From: a virus
Strand: one strand, 5' to 3'
Length of the DNA stretch: 24,608 nucleotides
Virus record (IMG/VR): IMGVR_UViG_3300045411_000234
Coordinates: 1 to 24,608 of that record
Under the pieces are notes generated by a model. That model was not told the origin of the DNA. It saw only the letters and a list, made by a program, of their open reading frames with translations, and searched no databases. Made by a program: the position numbers and the translations under genes. Shown here piece after piece: positions 20,603 to 24,608 of the stretch. Numbering within the stretch: the first letter of the stretch is position 1; every line of letters starts with the position of its first letter.

Positions 20603-21696
20603 GCCGCACCCCCAATCTCGGGCGGAACGTCATCCTCGGTCGCCTCATAGGGCGGCGGCTCCAGCGCCTTGCGGCACTCGACTAGCGCGAAGTACAACTC
20701 CACCACCACAGCCTTGACCTCGCCGCGCTTGTGGCCCTTCACGTCTGAGGCGTGCCGCATGCCGTGCTTGGCCAGGATCTCGTAGTACAGGGCCTCGGTA
20801 CCCGTGGCCTCCACGATGCCCGCCTTGAGCTCCGCGAACACGTTGAACACGCCCTCCAGCTTGGTCAGCCTCCCCAGCAGCCGCTCCAACTCGGCAGGAA
20901 CCACCTGGGGCTGCACTGCGGGGGCCGGAACGGTGTGCGGAAACTCGGGCTTCGGCCCGTCTCGCCGCTCGCCATCTGGCCCGACGTGGAACTCCTCCGA
21001 CTTCGGCGGCGCCGGGGGCGAACCCTTCCGCAGCCACTGGTACAGCTTCAGGGCGAAATCGCCATCGGGGCGCTTCACAGTCTTGCCGTCGAGCTCGCTG
21101 TACCGCGTCTTCTCGATCGCCATGTTGTGCTCGAGGTCCAAGTACCCTACCAAGTCGTATTCGTACTCGTAGCCAGGCCGGATGACCGGGGCCATGCCGA
21201 CCTTCTTGGGAACCTGCTTGCCGTTTCGGTCCTCCAGCACGTACTCGGTCTTTGCCCGCATCGTGGCGATGATGTGCGCCGAGCTCTTCAACTGCGCATC
21301 CGTGAACGCGCGGTACCTCGGGCTGATCTCCGCCCAAGCGGTGAAACTGTTGCCGCCCCGCGACGCCTTCAGGTCCTTCTGTTCCAGGGACGTTTCCCAA
21401 GCGTGCGTGGAAGAATCCAGCACGATCACCCGATAGCCGGCGCGCTCTGCCGCCCGGATGGCCTCCACGTAAGCGGTCGTATCGGTCTCGGGCAAGCTGA
21501 GCGTGTCGAAGTCGAACTTGTCGGCGTACTTCGACGCCGATCCGTTCTCTGTGTCAATCAGCGCGCACCGCCCACCCTCCTGCGCGGCGATGGCGCAGCC
21601 GATAGCGAGGGCCGTCCACGTCTTACCGCTACCGCTCGGGCCAACCAACCCGAGGCGTAGCAGCGATTGCTCCTTGCTCGCACGTCTGAACTCCAT
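20599..21696 (-). CDS. RecA-like AAA ATPase (AAA_24/Sak4-like)
   Basis: The 365-residue protein has Walker A GPSGSGKT (19-26), a RecA-like core (ALIDTENGSASKYADKFDFD), Walker B VIVLDSS (90-96) and an extended C-terminal part. Phage ATPases of this type are annotated AAA_24 and include Sak4-type proteins that act in single-strand annealing or recombination, often next to Gp157 genes. It probably binds single-stranded DNA or works with the recombination partner. ATG at 21696 overlaps the upstream stop as TGATG. A GTG directly upstream is an alternative. Confidence 0.82.
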   Translation of the reverse strand: MEFRRASKEQSLLRLGLVGPSGSGKTWTALAIGCAIAAQEGGRCALIDTENGSASKYADKFDFDTLSLPETDTTAYVEAIRAAERAGYRVIVLDSSTHAWETSLEQKDLKASRGGNSFTAWAEISPRYRAFTDAQLKSSAHIIATMRAKTEYVLEDRNGKQVPKKVGMAPVIRPGYEYEYDLVGYLDLEHNMAIEKTRYSELDGKTVKRPDGDFALKLYQWLRKGSPPAPPKSEEFHVGPDGERRDGPKPEFPHTVPAPAVQPQVVPAELERLLGRLTKLEGVFNVFAELKAGIVEATGTEALYYEILAKHGMRHASDVKGHKRGEVKAVVVELYFALVECRKALEPPPYEATEDDVPPEIGGAA

Positions 21697-22034
21697 CACG
21701 CACCCCCCCGCGCGAAAACGCGGTCCAGCCCCCACATGAACGCGATCAGGGGCCGCTCGTCCGCTGGAGCTTGTTGGATGGCTGCCACCGCGCGCTCCTG
21801 CGCGGCTTCGTCCACCAGAAGATCCCGGCACGCGGCGCAGTGCGGCTTGCCCTCATGGGTTACCAAGTGCTCCAGGCAGAAGGGCTTGCAGCACAGGTCG
21901 CAACGTCCGGCGCATCGCGCACAGATGTCGCTGCCGCACTCTTCGCACTCCACGGCGTCGTAGGGCCTGTCCCCGCACTGCTCGGCGCACCCTTGGCACC
22001 GCCACGGCGGATCAGTATGTGGTATACTGGACAT
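21696..22034 (-). CDS. Cys-rich treble-clef/B-box-like zinc protein
   Basis: The 112-residue product has a dense Cys/His region (about 13-70): CQGCAEQC, ECEECGSDICARC, CDLCCKPFCLEHLVTHEGKP and HCAAC, enough for three or more zinc sites in a RING/B-box-like arrangement. The C-terminal third is helical. ATG at 22034 has AAAGGAG five bases upstream. It is the first gene of the replication operon and follows a leader with strong hairpins. It may be a DNA-binding or adaptor protein; the function is unknown. Confidence 0.7.
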   Translation of the reverse strand: MSSIPHTDPPWRCQGCAEQCGDRPYDAVECEECGSDICARCAGRCDLCCKPFCLEHLVTHEGKPHCAACRDLLVDEAAQERAVAAIQQAPADERPLIAFMWGLDRVFARGGA

Positions 22035-22046
22035 ATTAACTCCTTT

Positions 22047-22100
22047 CCCCGGTCTCCATCCGGGGATTCTGCCGGGGGCGGTTCTCTAAGCCGCCCCCGG
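22047..22100 (-). other. Two hairpins in the leader of the replication operon
   Basis: CCCCGG/CCGGGG (22047-22052 with 22060-22065) and a strong 10-bp stem CCGGGGGCGG/CCGCCCCCGG (22072-22081 with 22091-22100, 9-base loop) lie just upstream of the 22034 gene. On the minus strand no U-tract follows, so they may be an RNA leader structure or a rightward terminator (TTCTGTTT follows on the plus strand). Confidence 0.45.
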
Positions 22101-22143
22101 TTCTGTTTACTGCCTCGGGCGGGCGTCAGCCCGTCCGTTCATT

Positions 22144-22227
22144 GCCAGCGCCCAGGAGTCGAACCTGGTTTCCCTCGTTTGGGTTTCACCGAGGCGTGGG
22201 TCGCGTATTCCCCACGCCGACGCTGGC
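22144..22227 (-). other. tRNA-like element with aberrant middle
   Basis: An 8-bp acceptor-like stem (22220-22227 with 22144-22151) directly adjoins a perfect T-arm (CCAGG/CCTGG, loop TTCGACT, 22152-22168). The 51-base middle does not fold into normal D and anticodon arms; instead it has an 8-bp stem GGCGTGGG/CCCACGCC (22211-22218 with 22193-22200). No CCA is encoded. It may be a decayed tRNA, a tRNA-like RNA, or a cis-regulatory fold. A 25-residue ORF with a GGAGG site (22186-22263) overlaps it. Confidence 0.45.
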
Positions 22228-22331
22228 AAACTGGTGGGGCCGGTCGTCGCCCGTGAGCATCATTGGCTTTCACCTCCGCCCCGTGGCTCTTGGCCCCGTA
22301 AACTCTGCCCGGCAACCGCCCGTCACAACCC

Positions 22332-22361
22332 GAGCATCGGCTACACTTCTAGCCGGTGCTC
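22332..22361. other. 12-bp hairpin between tRNA-like genes
   Basis: GAGCATCGGCTA (22332-22343) pairs with TAGCCGGTGCTC (22350-22361) around 6 bases. It is fully paired with one G-U when read on the plus strand, and has one C-A mismatch on the minus strand. No T-run follows. The 22228-22394 stretch otherwise shows no clear gene except the overlapping 25-residue ORF. Confidence 0.45.
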
Positions 22362-22394
22362 GTTCTGGCGGGGTGCCCGTAACTGCTTGAGAAC

Positions 22395-22463
22395 TGGCAG
22401 GCGCGGCGGGACTCGAACCCACGACCCTCGGCTTAGAAGGCCGATGCTCACCTGCCCGCGTCC
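22395..22463 (-). tRNA. tRNA-Arg-like (anticodon TCT), shortened D-arm
   Basis: Clear anticodon arm TCGGC/GCCGA with loop CTTCTAA, T-arm GTGGG/CCCGC with loop TTCGAGT, discriminator G and encoded CCA (22395-22397). The acceptor GGACGCG/CGCGCCT has an A3-C70 mismatch and a G-T pair. The segment before the anticodon stem is only 12 bases, so the 5' half of the D-stem seems deleted. It may be a decaying or unusual tRNA. Confidence 0.6.
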
Positions 22464-22471
22464 CTTTGTCC

Positions 22472-22927
22472 TCAGCCATTTACCGCGTCCTCGTTCGGCA
22501 ACTGCCCGGCACAACTTGACGCCCGGCTCTGCAATTCACGGGCAGTCAGTTGTTCCATCATGTGGGCTGCCGCCTGTGCACCGAGATGCGGGCTGCCGTT
22601 GACATAGTTCTCCAGCACCCGAATCCTCTCCAGGTAGAGATCAATGCAAGCCGCGTAGTGGCAGACTGCCTCGCGGAGTGTCACCGTCATGTTGCCCAGA
22701 TCGGGGTTCGCTGGGTCCACCGCAATCGTGATGGTCTCTTCATCACCCATCGCTCTCCTCCCTTTCTCCTCCCGCGCCGCGTCCAGCACTGCGGCTACCA
22801 AGTCCAGAATCGCGTCGTTCACGCCTTCCAGGGCGGCAACGACTCGGGCTTCCACCTCATCCTTCGGTCGGTGGCTGTCTAGCCGGTATCCCGTGCTCCG
22901 GCACCGTCGCTGGTAGTATTCCGCCAC
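22472..22927 (-). CDS. Hypothetical helical protein
   Basis: From GTG 22927 the product is 151 residues: a basic start (VAEYYQRRCRSTGYRLDSHR), a helix (LEGVNDAILDLVAAVLDAAR) and then MGDEETITIAVDPANPDLGN and a helical C-terminus. An internal ATG at 22750 with GGGAGGA before it could start a 92-residue form on its own. The frame's codon usage is good across both parts. I do not recognise it. It overlaps the preceding KGG-type gene by 49 bases. Confidence 0.55.
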   Translation of the reverse strand: MAEYYQRRCRSTGYRLDSHRPKDEVEARVVAALEGVNDAILDLVAAVLDAAREEKGRRAMGDEETITIAVDPANPDLGNMTVTLREAVCHYAACIDLYLERIRVLENYVNGSPHLGAQAAAHMMEQLTARELQSRASSCAGQLPNEDAVNG

Positions 22928-23157
22928 CGGGTCAGTGCTGCCTTCCGCGCCTGCTCCTTCCGCTCCTCGCGCGTCATCCGCGCCGCCCGGCGCTTGCCGC
23001 CCTTGCTTCCCATCGTCTGAGGGGTCCATGTTTTTTTCTCCATACCCCATTCTGCCATGTCCGGGTGCCACCTTTTCATTGCCCCCTTTCGGCCAAGCGC
23101 TTTCCGCTCCTCGGCGGTCAATGCGGCCATCCGCTTTTTGCCACCCCTTCGGCCCAT
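22879..23157 (-). CDS. Small basic protein with two KGG-like repeats
   Basis: From ATG 23157 the 92-residue product has two copies of one motif: MGRRGGKKRMAALTAEERKA with LGRKGAMKRW, and MGSKGGKRRAARMTREERKE with ARKAALTRW. This GGK...LTxEER...RKxA..RW pattern resembles KGG-type motifs seen in plasmid, phage and stress proteins. It is strongly basic and may bind DNA. A GTG at 23187 lies near the predicted transcription start and would give a longer, nearly leaderless form. It is the first gene behind the 23193-23222 promoter. Confidence 0.7.
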   Translation of the reverse strand: MGRRGGKKRMAALTAEERKALGRKGAMKRWHPDMAEWGMEKKTWTPQTMGSKGGKRRAARMTREERKEQARKAALTRWRNTTSDGAGARDTG

Positions 23158-23192
23158 TTCTCGGCATGTGCATTTACCGTCGCTCACGCTTT

Positions 23193-23222
23193 CACGGTAT
23201 GCCAAGACCGTGCTATTGTCAA
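23193..23222 (-). promoter_or_regulatory. Promoter with overlapping operator dyad
   Basis: On the minus strand TTGACA (23222-23217) is a perfect -35, followed after 17 bp by TACCGT (23199-23194). A dyad CACGGT-N8-ACCGTG (23193-23212) covers the -10 and part of the spacer, so a bound repressor would block the promoter. AT-rich DNA (23236-23252) lies upstream as a possible UP element. This looks like a regulated phage promoter for the KGG-type gene unit. Confidence 0.65.
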
Positions 23223-23235
23223 GCGGAAAATGAAA

Positions 23236-23252
23236 CATGAACGAATTTTAAT
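23236..23252 (-). repeat. ATTAAAATTCNTTCATG motif, minus-strand copy
   Basis: This copy differs by one base from that at 16028-16044. It ends 13 bp upstream of the TTGACA box at 23222 and includes the integrase stop codon. Sharing between two promoter regions suggests a common regulatory element. Confidence 0.5.
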
Positions 23253-24435
23253 TTACCCGCTCCCCTGTTGGTCCGAACAAGCGCGCCATGATCTCCTGGG
23301 GCACCCGCCGGCGCCGCTCCAAGTCCTCTACCGAGTAGTGCAGGGTCATGGCCGCGTCCGCGTGGCCCATCGTCCGAACTCGGTCCTCCAGGGGCACACC
23401 CTGTAGTTGCCCGACGAAGCTGCTGTGCGCCCGCCTGAAGCCGTGCCAGGTCACTGCGAAGCCCAACTGGACCGCCAAGGGCCGGAACACCCGGTTGCTG
23501 ACGTTGTGCGTATCCACCGGGCGGCCTGTGCGGGCCTGGAACACCGGGGCACCGGGCTCCTGGTGCCTCCCGCCCCGCATCACAACGGCCAGGGCCTCCG
23601 CGAGCCCCTGTGTGATCGGCTCGTTCCTGTGCCGCCGCCCGGTCTTCAGGGTCCCGTACTGGCCGGCGTAGAAGTTCTCACGCACGGCCACCGAGTAGGG
23701 CGCCATAACCTCGCCCTCGACCGCCACCACGCCCGGGCCCGGGTTGAGCCATTTCCGGCGCAACCCGCAAAGCTCGGCAGCGTTCATACTCGTTTCTATC
23801 GACAGCCAAGCCATCTCCCTGTAGGGGGAGCGCAGGGCGGCCAGCACCCGGCGAGCCTGCTCCCAGGTCAGGGATGGGCGCCGCTCGGGGCGAACCTCGG
23901 GCACCCGGACGCCTGCCGCCGGGTTGTCCTCCCCGTACAGGCGGAGGTAGCGCGCGTGGCGGAAGATGGCCGAGACCACGTTCCGCGCGTGCAGAATGCT
24001 CTGGCCGCTGTAGCCCTCCCGGTGGAGTTGCGCCACCAGGGTCTGCACGTCATCCGGCGTCACATCGCAGAGCCGCCGCTGGCCCACCACGGGGGCCAAC
24101 TTGCGCCACCAGCCGGCGTAGTGCAACTGGCCGGCGCGTTTCAGTCGCCAGAGGTGCTGCGGCTCGAACTTGGTCTGCCAGAACTCCTCTACCGTCATCA
24201 GGCTGCCCGGACGGGTGGCCTGCCGATCCACTTGTTCCAGTAGGGGCGCAACGACTTGGCGCCGGACCTCCCGCTCGCTGAGGGCCGCCGCGCCTTCGCA
24301 GGGAGCCACCGCCGCAGACTTCCGCACCGGGAGCAGCGCGCCGTCCGACCCCCGCAGGTACTCGCGCCACTCCAGAATCCAAGACGGGCCTCGTCGGTAG
24401 AGGTGGCCCCGCACCTGCCCACGCTTCCGTGCCAT
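23248..24435 (-). CDS. int: Tyrosine-family integrase
   Basis: The 395-residue protein begins MARKRGQVRGHLYRRGPSWI and has an arm-type N-terminal domain, a core-binding SAM-like domain (about 78-175) and a catalytic domain (about 187-380). It shows the catalytic Lys in TLKTGRRHRNEPI, HGFRRAH (H-x-x-R), MGHADAAMTLHYS (GH and the nucleophile Tyr). The first catalytic Arg, usual in tG-R-xxEL, appears as Asn in TSMNAAELCGLRRKW. Recombination at phage att sites is expected. ATG at 24435 follows GGAGG; longer starts lack such a signal. Its upstream DNA has an extended -10 promoter candidate. Confidence 0.9.
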   Translation of the reverse strand: MARKRGQVRGHLYRRGPSWILEWREYLRGSDGALLPVRKSAAVAPCEGAAALSEREVRRQVVAPLLEQVDRQATRPGSLMTVEEFWQTKFEPQHLWRLKRAGQLHYAGWWRKLAPVVGQRRLCDVTPDDVQTLVAQLHREGYSGQSILHARNVVSAIFRHARYLRLYGEDNPAAGVRVPEVRPERRPSLTWEQARRVLAALRSPYREMAWLSIETSMNAAELCGLRRKWLNPGPGVVAVEGEVMAPYSVAVRENFYAGQYGTLKTGRRHRNEPITQGLAEALAVVMRGGRHQEPGAPVFQARTGRPVDTHNVSNRVFRPLAVQLGFAVTWHGFRRAHSSFVGQLQGVPLEDRVRTMGHADAAMTLHYSVEDLERRRRVPQEIMARLFGPTGERVN

Positions 24436-24454
24436 GTCCTCGCCTCCGGCGGGA

Positions 24455-24463
24455 ATCATAGCA
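24455..24463 (-). promoter_or_regulatory. Extended -10 promoter candidate for the integrase
   Basis: TGCTATGAT on the minus strand (24463-24455) fits an extended -10 element. No good -35 is seen at the right distance. It lies 20 bases before the integrase ATG. Confidence 0.4.
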
Positions 24464-24531
24464 CAGCCGAGGGTCGCTACACCTGGCATGGCGGTCTAGT
24501 GTACCATGAGGGGCAGAATTCAGGGAAAAAT

Positions 24532-24560
24532 CTTAGCTCCTAGCACATTAAAATTGCTTA
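24532..24560 (+). repeat. Second copy of CTTAGCNCCTAGCAC plus ATTAAAATT
   Basis: CTTAGCTCCTAGCAC (24532-24546) matches 16001-16015 with one change and runs directly into ATTAAAATTGCTTA. Near the integrase, a direct repeat of this kind could be attachment-related or a regulatory element for genes beyond the window. No gene is seen in 24490-24608. Confidence 0.55.
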
Positions 24561-24608
24561 ATCTACCGGATGACCGGGGTGCGCTTCGGGGCTTTCGGCT
24601 CTTTCAGG

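Noticed and set aside
22186-22263. 25-residue ORF with a GGAGG site
   Set aside because: The start signal is good, but the ORF overlaps the tRNA-like fold and the peptide has no recognisable feature, so it is not listed as a gene.
22270-22479. 69-codon minus-strand ORF
   Set aside because: It runs straight through tRNA-Arg and has no protein pattern.
16001-24546. attL/attR pair for a prophage
   Set aside because: The repeat lies in the middle of phage genes at 16001, head genes continue outside it, and no tRNA gene or host gene end is seen at either copy; the regulatory reading is equally likely.

Overview
The window looks like part of a temperate tailed bacteriophage (Caudoviricetes) or prophage from a GC-rich bacterium. 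It carries a major capsid protein, scaffold-like protein, portal, large terminase, phage tRNAs, a phage-type replication module and a tyrosine integrase. Codon third positions are mostly G or C, GTG and TTG starts are frequent, and genes are packed with 1-10 base overlaps. The host phylum cannot be named from sequence alone. No tail or recognisable lysis genes are present; tail genes presumably lie left of base 1.

Region 1 (about 14935 down to 1, minus strand) is one long, translationally coupled block. In transcription order it holds: a Cys-rich protein, an HTH protein with a disturbed reading frame, several very small genes (two single-helix membrane peptides), a sigma-70-family sigma factor, a four-zinc-module HTH regulator, a Dam-type adenine methyltransferase containing an intragenic terminator-like hairpin, two PD-(D/E)XK-like nucleases, tRNA-Thr, tRNA-Glu and tRNA-His, an intein-split large terminase, the portal, several small genes, a scaffold-like protein and the head proteins. 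The sigma factor plus zinc regulator are good candidates for controlling late transcription.

Region 2 (14936-16128) is about 1.2 kb of repeat- and dyad-rich DNA between the leftward and rightward operons. It has a 44-bp tandem duplication, two 15-bp dyads centred 22 bp apart, a homopyrimidine tract and a probable rightward promoter. It looks like a control or origin region, although one high-GC3 ORF inside it cannot be excluded.

Region 3 (16129-17468, plus strand) is an operon of five small genes, one with a C2H2 zinc finger.

Region 4 (22034 down to 17454, minus strand) is the replication and recombination module: Cys-rich protein, RecA-like AAA ATPase (AAA_24/Sak4-like), Gp157-family protein, DnaA domain-IV-like protein, VRR-NUC nuclease and a DUF1376 replication protein. 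The DUF1376 gene contains seven tandem 11-bp repeats, resembling an origin inside an initiator gene as in lambda O.

Region 5 (22035-24608) has a degenerate tRNA-Arg, a tRNA-like element, a two-gene unit behind a consensus-like promoter with an overlapping operator dyad, and the integrase, whose first catalytic Arg position appears to be Asn. An AT-rich motif recurs at 16028, 23252 and 24547, and a 15-bp direct repeat at 16001 and 24532. These may be promoter/UP elements or attachment-related repeats.
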